A stretch of 64,000 nucleotides of DNA, taken from the NCBI RefSeq assembly GCF_036759925.1, contig NZ_JAPKIB010000006.1, forward strand, positions 212,301 to 276,300, given 5' to 3'. Made by a program: the position numbers and the translations under genes. Below are positions 43,471-52,330 of the stretch, in pieces; within the stretch, counting starts at the first letter, position 1; each line of letters begins with the position of its first letter. The stretch is from Kluyvera sp036759925 (GTDB lineage Bacteria > Pseudomonadota > Gammaproteobacteria > Enterobacterales > Enterobacteriaceae). The notes under the pieces were generated by a model, which saw only the letters and a program-made list of their open reading frames with translations, made no database searches and was not told where the DNA came from.

Positions 43471-44442
43471 TTATTTCTGATTCATGCTGCCGGAGAGAAT
43501 GCAGAACACCCCCATCAAATCGGCATGACGGATAGTGACTTCCGTCTGTTCGTTCACTTTTGGTTTGGCATGATACGCAATCCCCAGCCCGGCTTTCTTG
43601 ATCATCGGCAGGTCGTTGGCACCGTCGCCAATCGCCACCGTTTGGGCGTGGGGAATTTCATGTTTCTCAGCCAGTTGCAGCAGGGTTTTCGCCTTATACT
43701 GCGCGTCGACGATATCACCAACGACTTCACCGGTCAGCTTGCCGTCGCGAATACCCAGCTCATTGGCAACCGCTGCGGTTAAGCGCAGCTTATCGCGCAG
43801 GTGATCGGCGAAGAAGGTGAAACCGCCGGAGGCAATCGCCACCTTCCAGCCCAGCGCTTCAAGCTTGAGCACCAGCTGAGTCAGCCCCGGCATCAGCGGC
43901 AGCGTCTCGCGCACCTGACGCAGAATGTCGGCATCGGCATCTTTCAGCGTAGCGACACGCTGGCGCAGGCTGGCGCTGAAATCGAGCTCGCCGCGCATCG
44001 CGCGTTCGGTTACTTCCGACACCAGTTCACCGGTACCGGCCAGCTTGGCGATTTCGTCTATGCACTCAATCTGGATCGCCGTGGAGTCCATATCCATCAC
44101 CAGCAGACCCGGCGTACGCAGATGCGGGATTTTACCCAGCGGGGCAACGTCCAGACCCGCATCGTGGGCCAGGCGCGTGGCGCGTGGCGTTAGTGACCCC
44201 GCCAGACGAATAACCTGATAGTCTTCAACGCACCAGGCCGCCACAATCACCATCGCCGCCCCCAGCTTACGCTGATAGGTGGTGAGGCTCGCTTTATTCA
44301 ACCCGCGGCCATACAGCAGCCAACCGCTGCGACCGGCGTGGTAATCCAGCGGCATGACCTCATCACCGCTCAGGGAAAGCGGCAACCCAGGCCACTGGGA
44401 GACATCTTCTGACAGATCGCACCAGGTCAAACTGTTTGGCAT
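43471..44442 (-). CDS. serB: SerB, phosphoserine phosphatase
   Basis: HAD-family enzyme that makes serine from phosphoserine, the last step of serine synthesis. The product is 323 residues (E. coli 322). The nucleophile is D117 in VMDMDSTAIQIECIDE; the later motifs ASGGFTFF and GDGANDLPMI are present. The ATG giving MPNSLTWCDLSEDVSQWPGL matches the family; an upstream in-frame ATG is ignored. It is divergent from ytjB. Confidence 0.98.
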   Translation of the reverse strand: MPNSLTWCDLSEDVSQWPGLPLSLSGDEVMPLDYHAGRSGWLLYGRGLNKASLTTYQRKLGAAMVIVAAWCVEDYQVIRLAGSLTPRATRLAHDAGLDVAPLGKIPHLRTPGLLVMDMDSTAIQIECIDEIAKLAGTGELVSEVTERAMRGELDFSASLRQRVATLKDADADILRQVRETLPLMPGLTQLVLKLEALGWKVAIASGGFTFFADHLRDKLRLTAAVANELGIRDGKLTGEVVGDIVDAQYKAKTLLQLAEKHEIPHAQTVAIGDGANDLPMIKKAGLGIAYHAKPKVNEQTEVTIRHADLMGVFCILSGSMNQK

Positions 44443-44548
44443 TACAGCTCCAATCTTCACTATATTAAGCCCAGGAAAATAACGCATGAGGCTACCTTGT
44501 AACCAGCGCTTCTGGCAACATTAAGCTGTAAATTTTCAAAGGTGGAAT

Positions 44549-45181
44549 ATGGTTCGCGCAAAACTGAAATTTCGACTGCATCGCACCGCGATTGTCCTGA
44601 TCTGTCTCGCTCTGTTGGTGGCATTGATGCAGGGTGCATCCTGGTTCAGTCAACAAAGCCAGAAACAACGAAATCCGCAGCTGGAAGAACTGGCCAGAAC
44701 CCTGGCATTTCAGGTCTCGCTGAACCTCGCGCCGATGATGAAAAGCGAAACGCCGGACGAGAAAAAGATCGGTCAGTTGCTGAAACAGCTAACCGACAAA
44801 AGCCGTATTCTGGACGCTGGGGTCTATGATGAGCAGGGTGACCTGATCGCCCGCGCCGGGGAACAAGTCGATCTCCGCGACCGTCTGGCGCTGGATGGCA
44901 AAAAAGCGGGCAGCTACTTCAATCAGCAAATCGTTGAGCCTATTCAGGGGAAAAACGGCCCCCTTGGCTACCTGCGCCTGACGCTGGATACCCACACCAT
45001 CGCCACCGAATCCCGTCAGGTGGATAACACCACCAACATTCTTCGCCTGATGCTACTGCTGTCGCTGGCTATCGGCGTAGTGCTCGCCCGCACGCTGCTG
45101 CGCGGCAAACGCACCCGCTGGCAGCAGTCGCCGTTCCTGCTTACCGCCAACAAGCCGGTGCAGGACGAAGATAAAGATTAA
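44549..45181 (+). CDS. ytjB: YtjB (Smp), membrane protein of AhpA family
   Basis: Small inner-membrane protein of unknown role, 210 residues (E. coli 214). One N-terminal segment (about 14-31, TAIVLICLALLVALMQGA) and one near residue 160 (LRLMLLLSLAIGVVLAR) flank a periplasmic domain. A basic, Gln-rich cytoplasmic tail follows. It lies 18 bases before lplA and is probably cotranscribed with it. Confidence 0.93.
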   Translation: MVRAKLKFRLHRTAIVLICLALLVALMQGASWFSQQSQKQRNPQLEELARTLAFQVSLNLAPMMKSETPDEKKIGQLLKQLTDKSRILDAGVYDEQGDLIARAGEQVDLRDRLALDGKKAGSYFNQQIVEPIQGKNGPLGYLRLTLDTHTIATESRQVDNTTNILRLMLLLSLAIGVVLARTLLRGKRTRWQQSPFLLTANKPVQDEDKD

Positions 45182-45199
45182 TCAGAAAAGGAAATCGTC

Positions 45200-46216
45200 A
45201 TGTCAACGCTGCGCCTGCTGCTTTCAGATTCTCACGACCCGTGGTTCAACCTCGCCGTCGAGGAGTGTATTTTTCGCCAGATGCCCGCCACACAGCGGGT
45301 GCTGTTCCTGTGGCGTAACGCCGATACGGTCGTCATTGGCCGTGCGCAGAACCCGTGGAAAGAGTGCAACACCCGGCGCATGGAAGAGGACAACGTCCGT
45401 CTGGCTCGCCGCAGCAGCGGCGGCGGCGCGGTGTTTCACGACCTCGGCAACACCTGCTTTACCTTTATGGCCGGCAAGCCCGAGTACGATAAAACAATCT
45501 CCACGGCCATTGTGCTCGAGGCGCTGAATTCGCTGGGCATTACGGCTGAAGCCTCCGGGCGTAACGATCTGATCGTAAAAACCGAGGAAGGCGACCGTAA
45601 AGTCTCCGGCTCCGCCTACCGGGAGACCATCGACCGTGGCTTCCACCACGGCACGCTCCTGCTCAATGCCGATCTTAGTCGTCTGGCTAACTACCTGAAC
45701 CCTGATAAGAAAAAGCTTCAGGCTAAAGGGATTACTTCGGTGCGCGGGCGCGTAGCAAATCTGGTCGAACTGCTGCCGGATATCACCCATGAACAAATCT
45801 GCGAAGCCGTCACCGAGGCGTTCTTCCGTCACTACGGCGAGCGGGTTGAAGCAGAAATTATCTCTCCGGATAAAGCACCGGATCTGCCGAATTTTGCCGA
45901 GACGTTTGCCCGTCAAAGCAGCTGGGAGTGGAATTTCGGTCAGGCCCCAGCGTTCAGCCATCTGCTGGACGAGCGTTTTACCTGGGGCGGCGTAGAGCTG
46001 CATTTCGACGTGGAGAAAGGCGTTATCACCCGCACGCAGGTGTTTACCGATAGCCTGAACCCCGCACCGCTGGAGGCGCTGGCAGCACGTTTACAGGGCT
46101 GTCAGTATCGTGCAGATGTGCTGCAGCAAGCCTGCGAAGGGCTGAGAGAAGCGTTCCCGGAGCAGAGTAATGAACTGCGAGAGCTATCGGGCTGGCTGGC
46201 GGGAGCGGTGCGCTAA
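45200..46216 (+). CDS. lplA: LplA, lipoate-protein ligase A
   Basis: Attaches free lipoate to E2 subunits of 2-oxoacid dehydrogenases and to GcvH through lipoyl-AMP. The product is 338 residues (E. coli 338), with the lipoate-binding motif RRSSGGGAVFHDLGNTCFTF and the conserved KVSGSAYRETIDRGFHHGTL loop. The start ATG follows AAAAGGAAATCGTC. It converges on yjjJ with a 5-base gap. Confidence 0.97.
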   Translation: MSTLRLLLSDSHDPWFNLAVEECIFRQMPATQRVLFLWRNADTVVIGRAQNPWKECNTRRMEEDNVRLARRSSGGGAVFHDLGNTCFTFMAGKPEYDKTISTAIVLEALNSLGITAEASGRNDLIVKTEEGDRKVSGSAYRETIDRGFHHGTLLLNADLSRLANYLNPDKKKLQAKGITSVRGRVANLVELLPDITHEQICEAVTEAFFRHYGERVEAEIISPDKAPDLPNFAETFARQSSWEWNFGQAPAFSHLLDERFTWGGVELHFDVEKGVITRTQVFTDSLNPAPLEALAARLQGCQYRADVLQQACEGLREAFPEQSNELRELSGWLAGAVR

Positions 46217-46221
46217 CACCG

Positions 46222-47550
46222 CTAGGCGAGCCGCTCGATAATCGCGGCGGCTGACGTTAATTTTTTCAGCATAGCACGAGCAATATCATGGAAACCCGCG
46301 CTAATACGCGGGTCGTCCTGAACCCGCTGCCAGAACTGTTCCGCAAGCGGTAAAGCAAACGCCCATGCAGCTTTGCTGACGGTAGGATCCACTTTAATAT
46401 CGACAGCCTCACTACGCATCGCGCCAGAACTGGACGGGGCAAACGACATTGGCAGCATGTCATACACCGGGGCAATAATCATTGGCGTGGCAGATAAATA
46501 GAACGAGAGATTACCTGCGTGCATATCACTGTTGGCAATTAAGCGCCCAAATGCCCAGATTTTCGCGGTTTGCTGATGGGAATATTCAGCAATAATGCCC
46601 TGTGCGGAAAGTTGGCCTGTTACGGTAGGCCAGGCCCCCGGAGAAGAAACGAATTCACTTTGTAGGGCTTCCAGAGAGACGATTTGCCGTCTGCCGTGAA
46701 CGCCTACACAATCAAAACGGAGACTTTCGAGAAATACCTGCCCTTCATCGCTGCAGATCGCCGTGGCATGGCTCGCATCAATGTCCGTAGCGGACAATAC
46801 CGATAACGCAATAGACTCAGCAATCAGCAGGTCACCCCAGCGCTCGGAAACCATGTTCTGTTCTCGGGCACTAAATTTGACCAATACGTTTTGATTGCCT
46901 TGCGCTGTTTGCACATAACAGCCAAATTTAGGCTGCTCCCCTCCTGCAGAGGACCCGACAATATCACCCGCGATGGCTTCTTCTGCGAGCCTGGCGTAGT
47001 AGCTGGTTTTATCACATTGTGCGACGGCAACCCGCTCTGGCGCGATAAGCCATCGTTGATAGTTCTCTTCACCAATAAGCCATCCACCTGCATTTTCACC
47101 CGTATACGCACGCAGTCCGTATAGCACTTCACCTTCCTGCCATAAGCGGATATCGTCTGGCAAATGAGTCTGAGTAGCAACCGCCCTCCCCCAGGCTCGC
47201 CCTAAAAATCCCTGAGGCCGAAGATCGGTCAAATACCACGGAAGGCCATCAAACCACTGCCATTCCCCTGACGACAATGCAACCAGACAACTGCCCTGTG
47301 GCCAGCATGGATACAGCACGCCAAATTGGCGAGCGTTCCCCTGCTCATCCACCTGCCAAAGCGGAAACGTTGATATACCGCGAATCGGTTTAATGAGGGC
47401 ATAGCGAGTGGCGCGCGCCTTACCAAACTGCAGCACCTCATCATGGGCTGACACAAGTCGCGAGAAGGTCGCCTGGCTTATCGCCAGTACCTGTCTCAGT
47501 TCAGGGGCGGAACGCGGCCCTTGCAGAAGCAAATCGGTTAATGCGCTCAT
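46222..47550 (-). CDS. yjjJ: YjjJ (HipH), HipA-like kinase without adjacent antitoxin
   Basis: HipA-fold serine/threonine kinase, 442 residues (E. coli 443). The N-terminal 45 residues look like a winged helix (LLLQGPRSAPELRQVLAISQ). The kinase core carries the Gly-rich loop SSAGGEQPKF, the catalytic LIANSDMHAGNLSFY (Asp and Asn) and the metal site PVYDMLPM. Classical HipA has a HipB partner upstream; none is present here. The encoded HTH may replace it. The E. coli homologue is reported to be toxic. No Shine-Dalgarno is visible: three 12-base repeats abut the start codon. Confidence 0.92.
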   Translation of the reverse strand: MSALTDLLLQGPRSAPELRQVLAISQATFSRLVSAHDEVLQFGKARATRYALIKPIRGISTFPLWQVDEQGNARQFGVLYPCWPQGSCLVALSSGEWQWFDGLPWYLTDLRPQGFLGRAWGRAVATQTHLPDDIRLWQEGEVLYGLRAYTGENAGGWLIGEENYQRWLIAPERVAVAQCDKTSYYARLAEEAIAGDIVGSSAGGEQPKFGCYVQTAQGNQNVLVKFSAREQNMVSERWGDLLIAESIALSVLSATDIDASHATAICSDEGQVFLESLRFDCVGVHGRRQIVSLEALQSEFVSSPGAWPTVTGQLSAQGIIAEYSHQQTAKIWAFGRLIANSDMHAGNLSFYLSATPMIIAPVYDMLPMSFAPSSSGAMRSEAVDIKVDPTVSKAAWAFALPLAEQFWQRVQDDPRISAGFHDIARAMLKKLTSAAAIIERLA

Positions 47551-47553
47551 GAG

Positions 47554-47589
47554 TGAATAGATTTATGAATAGATATATGAATACATTTA
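47554..47589. repeat. Three tandem 12-base repeats before yjjJ
   Basis: TGAATAGATTTA, TGAATAGATATA and TGAATACATTTA follow one another exactly, beginning 3 bases upstream of the yjjJ start codon. A fourth partial copy, TGAATAGATTA, occurs at 47643-47653. They occupy the place of the ribosome site and could be an operator. Confidence 0.8.
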
Positions 47590-47669
47590 ATAGCATACTT
47601 GCTTGAATTGTACACATAAAATGGAATTGAAGAATGGAGGTGTGAATAGATTATCAGTATTACGAAGGT

Positions 47670-47755
47670 ATCCCAGCCGAACAACGCAGCGCTGGGATTC
47701 AGCGCTGCGCGGCCCCGGAGTCGGCGCTGGCGCACCTCGTCCGGGCTACGATATA
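47670..47755. repeat. REP-like palindromes downstream of deoD
   Basis: A first stem (ATCCCAGC...GCTGGGAT) is followed by a REP unit, CCCGGAGTCGGCGC...CCGGGCTACGAT (47714-47752). The unit is nearly the same as the one at 51248-51286 between deoA and deoC. Confidence 0.75.
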
Positions 47756-47779
47756 ACGAACGCTACGCCGGGAATCGGC

Positions 47780-48499
47780 TTACGCTTTATCGCCCAGCAG
47801 AACAGATTCCAGCGCGATTTTGATCATGTCGTTGAAGGTCGTCTGACGTTCAGCGGCTGTGGTCTGCTCGTGGGTACGGATATGGTCGGATACGGTGCAG
47901 ATGGTCAGCGCTTTCGCACCGAATTCTGCGGCTACGCCGTAGATACCCGCGGCTTCCATTTCCACGCCCAGGATGCCGTATTTTTCCATCACGTCGAACA
48001 TGGTTGGATCTGGGGTGTAGAACAAGTCAGCGGAGAAGATGTTACCTACGCGAGCATCAACGCCCAGCGCTTTAGCCGCATCAACCGCGTCACGCACCAT
48101 GCCGAAGTCAGCGATAGCCGCGAAGTCGTGATCTTTGAAGCGCAGACGGTTCACTTTAGAGTCGGTGCATGCGCCCATGCCGATAACCACGTCACGCAGT
48201 TTCACATCAGCACGTACCGCGCCGCAGGAACCCACGCGAATGATTTTCTTCACGCCGAAGTCGGTGATCAGCTCTTTGGTGTAGATGGAGCAGGATGGGA
48301 TGCCCATACCGTGACCCATGACGGAGATCTTACGGCCTTTGTAAGTCCCGGTGAAACCTAACATGCCGCGAACGTTGTTTACTTCGCGCACATCTTCGAG
48401 GAAAGTCTCAGCAATGTGCTTCGCACGCAGCGGGTCGCCCGGCATCAGCACAACATCAGCGAAATCGCCCATTTCAGCGTTAATATGTGGGGTAGCCAT
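47780..48499 (-). CDS. deoD: DeoD, purine nucleoside phosphorylase
   Basis: Cleaves purine (deoxy)ribonucleosides with phosphate; last gene of the deo operon. The 239-residue product (E. coli 239) starts MATPHINAEMGDFADVVLMP. The phosphate-site MPGDPLRAKHIAE and the catalytic TVSDHIRTHEQTT are present. A hairpin lies in the gap to deoB. Confidence 0.98.
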   Translation of the reverse strand: MATPHINAEMGDFADVVLMPGDPLRAKHIAETFLEDVREVNNVRGMLGFTGTYKGRKISVMGHGMGIPSCSIYTKELITDFGVKKIIRVGSCGAVRADVKLRDVVIGMGACTDSKVNRLRFKDHDFAAIADFGMVRDAVDAAKALGVDARVGNIFSADLFYTPDPTMFDVMEKYGILGVEMEAAGIYGVAAEFGAKALTICTVSDHIRTHEQTTAAERQTTFNDMIKIALESVLLGDKA

Positions 48500-48530
48500 C
48501 GTAATTTCCTTTATTTTTCAAATAGACGAA

Positions 48531-48550
48531 GGGCGGGAATCCCCCCGCCC
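48531..48550 (-). promoter_or_regulatory. Hairpin between deoB and deoD
   Basis: GGGCGGG and CCCGCCC pair around 6 bases, immediately after the deoB stop. No T-run follows, so it is an intercistronic stem rather than the end of the operon. Confidence 0.6.
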
Positions 48551-48556
48551 AAATAA

Positions 48557-49780
48557 TCACAGCATGTTTTTACCGTACGCCATTGGGGACGTACCGAAGT
48601 AGGTCGCCAGCGTCTGTCCGATATCCGCGAAGGTTTCGCGATGACCCAGCGAGCCCGGTTTCACTTTCGGGCCGTAGATCAGCACCGGGATGTGCTCACG
48701 GGTGTGGTCAGTGCCGGTCCAGCTTGGGTCACAGCCGTGGTCAGCGGTGAGGATCAGAATGTCATCTTCACCCACCAGCTCCATCAACTCTGGCAGACGA
48801 CGGTCGAACAGTTCCAGGCCAGCAGCGTAACCCGCGATGTCGCGACGGTGGCCCCATGAAGAGTCGAAGTCAACGAAGTTGGTGAAGACGATAGTCTCAT
48901 CACCCGCTTCCTTCATCTCTTTGATGGTGGCGTCGAACAGTGCGTCGAGGCCGGTGGCTTTCACTTTTTTAGTGATACCGCAGTTGGCATAGATGTCCGC
49001 AATCTTACCGACAGAAACCACATGACCGTGTTTTTCATCAACCAGTTTCTGCAGAACGGTCGCCGCCGGTGGCTCAACGGCCAGGTCGTGACGGTTACCG
49101 GTACGCTGGAAGTTGCCCGCTTTGTCGCCCACAAATGGACGCGCGATAACGCGGCCAATGTTGTAGCCGCCTTCGGTCAGCTCTTCACGGGCGATTTCAC
49201 ACAGCTCGTAAAGTTTATCCAGGCCAAAGGTCTCTTCGTGGCAGGCGATCTGGAACACCGAGTCTGCAGAGGTATAGAAAATCGGCTTGCCGGTTTTCAT
49301 ATGCTCTTCGCCCAGTTGATCGAGGATCACGGTACCAGAAGAGTGGCAGTTGCCGAGGTAGCCCGGCAGGTTGGCACGCTTAACCAGTTTATCCAGCAGT
49401 TCCTGCGGGAAGCTGTTTTCGTGGTCGCTGAAGTAGCCCCAGTCGAACAGAACTGGCACACCGGCGATTTCCCAGTGACCAGACGGCGTATCTTTACCGG
49501 AAGAGAGCTCATGCGCCCAGGCGTATGCGCCCACCACTTCCGCGTTGCCGTCCATGCCGGCAGCAATTTTACCGGTTGAACCTTCATGTGCTTTCACCAG
49601 ACCCAGACGAGTCAGGTTAGGCAAATTCAGCGGGCCCTTACGGCCATTGTCAGCCTCGCCTTTGGCGCAGGCTTCTGCAATGTGGCCCATCGTATCTGCG
49701 CCGACATCGCCAAAGCGGTCCGCGTCTTCCGTTGCACCAATCCCAAAGGAGTCCAGCACCATAATAAATGCACGTTTCAT
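48557..49780 (-). CDS. deoB: DeoB, phosphopentomutase
   Basis: Converts (deoxy)ribose 1-phosphate to the 5-phosphate. The 407-residue product is of the alkaline phosphatase superfamily. The metal and catalytic sites show in MKRAFIMVLDSFGIGATEDA and LTADHGCDPSWTGTDHTREH. The start follows GGAGAACAAG; an ATG four codons upstream lacks its own ribosome site. It is third in deoCABD. Confidence 0.98.
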   Translation of the reverse strand: MKRAFIMVLDSFGIGATEDADRFGDVGADTMGHIAEACAKGEADNGRKGPLNLPNLTRLGLVKAHEGSTGKIAAGMDGNAEVVGAYAWAHELSSGKDTPSGHWEIAGVPVLFDWGYFSDHENSFPQELLDKLVKRANLPGYLGNCHSSGTVILDQLGEEHMKTGKPIFYTSADSVFQIACHEETFGLDKLYELCEIAREELTEGGYNIGRVIARPFVGDKAGNFQRTGNRHDLAVEPPAATVLQKLVDEKHGHVVSVGKIADIYANCGITKKVKATGLDALFDATIKEMKEAGDETIVFTNFVDFDSSWGHRRDIAGYAAGLELFDRRLPELMELVGEDDILILTADHGCDPSWTGTDHTREHIPVLIYGPKVKPGSLGHRETFADIGQTLATYFGTSPMAYGKNML

Positions 49781-49832
49781 CTTGTTCTCCATACATCTTG
49801 CGCTGCAAAAAAGCGATCAGATCAGTATATAA

Positions 49833-51155
49833 CTATTCGGTGATGCGACGATAGACGGTCGGCGTAATTTCAGGCGCTTTATCGTCCAGTTTAATTGCCG
49901 CTTTCACCGCTTTCGCCGCGTCCTGCCAGCTTGATTCATCTTTCGCGTGGATCACCGCCAGCGGGCGCTGTCCGTCGACGCTGTCGCCCAGACGAGCCAT
50001 GTCGGTGAAGCCGACGCTGTAATCGATGGTGTCAGAAGCCTGGCGACGACCGCCGCCCATAGAAACCACCGCCATACCCAGCGCGCGGGTGTCCATCGCG
50101 CTGACAAAACCTTCGGTATCAGCATAGACGGCTTTGCTCAGCATCGCCGTCGGCAGATATTTCGCGTAGTTTTCAACGAAATCTGTCGGGCCTTTCTGCG
50201 CCGCGACCATGCGACCAAAGATCTCCGCCGCTTTGCCGTTGTCGAGCACGGCCTGCAGTTTGGCACGTGCGTCGGCGTCGTCTTTAGCCAGCTTGCCGGA
50301 GATCAGCATCTCAACGCACAGGGCCATGGTGACATCGAACAGGCGCGGGTTACGGTATTCACCGGTCAGGAACTGCACCGCTTCGCGCACTTCCACGGCG
50401 TTACCTGCACTGGAGGCCAGCACCTGGTTCATATCGGTCAGCAGGGCCGTGGTTTTCACGCCCGCGCCGTTAGAAACGCCCACAATGGCTTCTGCCAGTG
50501 CCGCAGAGAGTTCGTAGGTCGGCATAAACGCGCCGCTGCCCACTTTCACGTCCATCACCAGCGCATCGAGGCCTTCCGCCAGCTTTTTGGCGAGAATGGA
50601 GGCGGTGATCAGCGGAATGGAGTCCACCGTCGCGGTAATGTCGCGGGTGGCATAAAAACGTTTGTCCGCCGGTGCGAGCGAGCTGGTCTGCCCAATAATC
50701 GCCACACCCACGTCTTTAATAATTTCGCGGAAACGGTTGTCGTCCGGGAAGATGTCGAAGCCCGGAATGGCTTCCAGTTTGTCGAGCGTACCGCCGGTAT
50801 GGCCGAGGCCGCGACCGGAGATCATCGGAATATAGCCGCCGCAGGCCGCGACCATTGGGCCCAGCATCAGCGAGGTCACGTCACCTACGCCGCCAGTAGA
50901 GTGTTTGTCGACAATCGGGCCGTTGAGGTTGAGGCTCTTCCAGTCCAGGACGGTGCCTGAATCTCGCATCGCCATGGTCAGCGAGACACGCTCCGGCATG
51001 CTCATATCATGGAAGAAAATGGTCATCGCCAGCGCGGCAATCTGCCCTTCAGAGATGGTGTTGTCACGAATTCCGTTGATAAAGAAACGAATTTCTTCAT
51101 CACTCAGCGCGTGACCATCACGTTTTTTGCGAATAATTTCTTGAGCGAGAAACAA
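49833..51155 (-). CDS. deoA: DeoA, thymidine phosphorylase
   Basis: Phosphorolyses thymidine and deoxyuridine. The 440-residue product (E. coli 440) carries the family signature SGRGLGHTGGTLDKLEAI and starts MFLAQEIIRKKRDGHALSDE. It is second in deoCABD, separated from deoC by 137 bases that contain REP elements. Confidence 0.98.
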   Translation of the reverse strand: MFLAQEIIRKKRDGHALSDEEIRFFINGIRDNTISEGQIAALAMTIFFHDMSMPERVSLTMAMRDSGTVLDWKSLNLNGPIVDKHSTGGVGDVTSLMLGPMVAACGGYIPMISGRGLGHTGGTLDKLEAIPGFDIFPDDNRFREIIKDVGVAIIGQTSSLAPADKRFYATRDITATVDSIPLITASILAKKLAEGLDALVMDVKVGSGAFMPTYELSAALAEAIVGVSNGAGVKTTALLTDMNQVLASSAGNAVEVREAVQFLTGEYRNPRLFDVTMALCVEMLISGKLAKDDADARAKLQAVLDNGKAAEIFGRMVAAQKGPTDFVENYAKYLPTAMLSKAVYADTEGFVSAMDTRALGMAVVSMGGGRRQASDTIDYSVGFTDMARLGDSVDGQRPLAVIHAKDESSWQDAAKAVKAAIKLDDKAPEITPTVYRRITE

Positions 51156-51213
51156 GGTACCCTCCTGATTAATCAGGTTAAATGCAGCGGGCTCGCGCCC
51201 GCGCTACGTTCCT

Positions 51214-51286
51214 GTAGCCCGGCCAAGCGTAGCGCCGCCGGGGAGATCCCGGAGTCGGCGCGCATGCGCCTCGTCCGGGCTACGAT
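51214..51286. repeat. REP pair between deoA and deoC
   Basis: GTAGCCCGGCC...GCCGGGG (51214-51243) and CCCGGAGTCGG...CCGGGCTACG (51248-51284) lie head to head within the deo operon, giving a BIME-like structure. It probably stabilises the upstream deoC mRNA segment. Confidence 0.8.
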
Positions 51287-51292
51287 AATGCA

Positions 51293-52072
51293 TTAATAGC
51301 TGCTAGCGCTTTTACCGTCGCCGTGGCCCAGCGCCTTCAGCAGGCTAGCCAGCAGAGAGGAAGCGCCGAAGCGGTAGTGACGGGAGTCAGCCCAGTCCGC
51401 ACCGAACAGTTCATCAGCGATAGACAGGAACAGCTGCGCGTCTTCTGCGCTGCGAACGCCGCCCGCTGGCTTGAAGCCCACGGTTTTCTGCACGCCCATA
51501 TCACGGATCACTTCCATCATGATGCGCGCGCTTTCTGGGGTCGCGTTCACCGGCACTTTACCGGTAGAGGTTTTGATGAAATCAGCACCGGCTTTGATGG
51601 CGATTTCAGACGCTTTACGAATCAGCCGCTCTTCTTTCAGCTCACCGGTTTCGATGATCACTTTCAGCAGCACGTTTGCCGCCGCACAGGCGTCTTTACA
51701 GGCTTTCACCAGGTCGAAACCAACCTGCTCGTTGCCAGCAATCAGCGCACGGTATGGGAAGACCACGTCAACTTCGTCAGCACCGTAGGCGATAGCGGCG
51801 CGGGTTTCTGCCAGCGCGATATCAATATCGTCGTTACCGTGCGGGAAGTTGGTGACGGTGGCGATGCGGATATCCGGAGTTCCCTGCTCTTTCAGCGTTT
51901 TACGTGCAATCGGAATGAAACGCGGATAGATGCAGACAGCGGCGGTATTGCCCACCGGCGTTTTCGCCTGATGACACAGCGCGATCACTTTCGCGTCGGT
52001 GTCGTCTTCGTTCAGGGTAGTGAGGTCCATCAACTGCAGCGCACGCAGGCTGCTTGCCTTTAAATCAGTCAT
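51293..52072 (-). CDS. deoC: DeoC, deoxyribose-phosphate aldolase
   Basis: Splits deoxyribose 5-phosphate into acetaldehyde and glyceraldehyde 3-phosphate. The 259-residue product (E. coli 259) has the Schiff-base lysine in GADFIKTSTGKVP and second lysine in VGFKPAGGVRS. The ATG giving MTDLKASSLRALQLMDLTTL matches the family start and follows GGAGAGCAAA. It is first gene of the operon, downstream of CRP and promoter elements. Confidence 0.98.
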   Translation of the reverse strand: MTDLKASSLRALQLMDLTTLNEDDTDAKVIALCHQAKTPVGNTAAVCIYPRFIPIARKTLKEQGTPDIRIATVTNFPHGNDDIDIALAETRAAIAYGADEVDVVFPYRALIAGNEQVGFDLVKACKDACAAANVLLKVIIETGELKEERLIRKASEIAIKAGADFIKTSTGKVPVNATPESARIMMEVIRDMGVQKTVGFKPAGGVRSAEDAQLFLSIADELFGADWADSRHYRFGASSLLASLLKALGHGDGKSASSY

Positions 52073-52127
52073 TTTGCTCTCCGACGGCATATTGCCGTGT
52101 AAATCGTTACCTTGCGGGTCTGTGACT

Positions 52128-52200
52128 ATTGTAACACCGCCCCGCGTTCACACTTCGACTTTCATCACACTTAGTGAAAACTTCGTACAAATTTGCATAA
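52128..52200 (-). promoter_or_regulatory. deoP2-like promoter with CRP site
   Basis: On the minus strand a -10 TACAAT (52128-52133) is preceded by TGTGATGAAAGTCGAAGTGTGA (52148-52169), a CRP site placed about -40. Further upstream, TTATGCAAATTTGTACGAAG resembles the CytR/second CRP zone of E. coli deoP2. Induction by nucleosides and cAMP is expected. Confidence 0.78.
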
Positions 52201-52330
52201 CAATAACGAGACATACATCAAATTTTGAAGCCAGAAACGGTAATTAAAGCACCCGTTCGACCGCTGGGATCAAAGGACAGCCTCATCATTTTTCATACAC
52301 TTCGCCTATCGCTCGTCTGAGGAACTGAAC

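Noticed and set aside
49947..50960. Open frame of about 337 codons opposite deoA
   Set aside because: Fully antisense to deoA with no recognisable domain.
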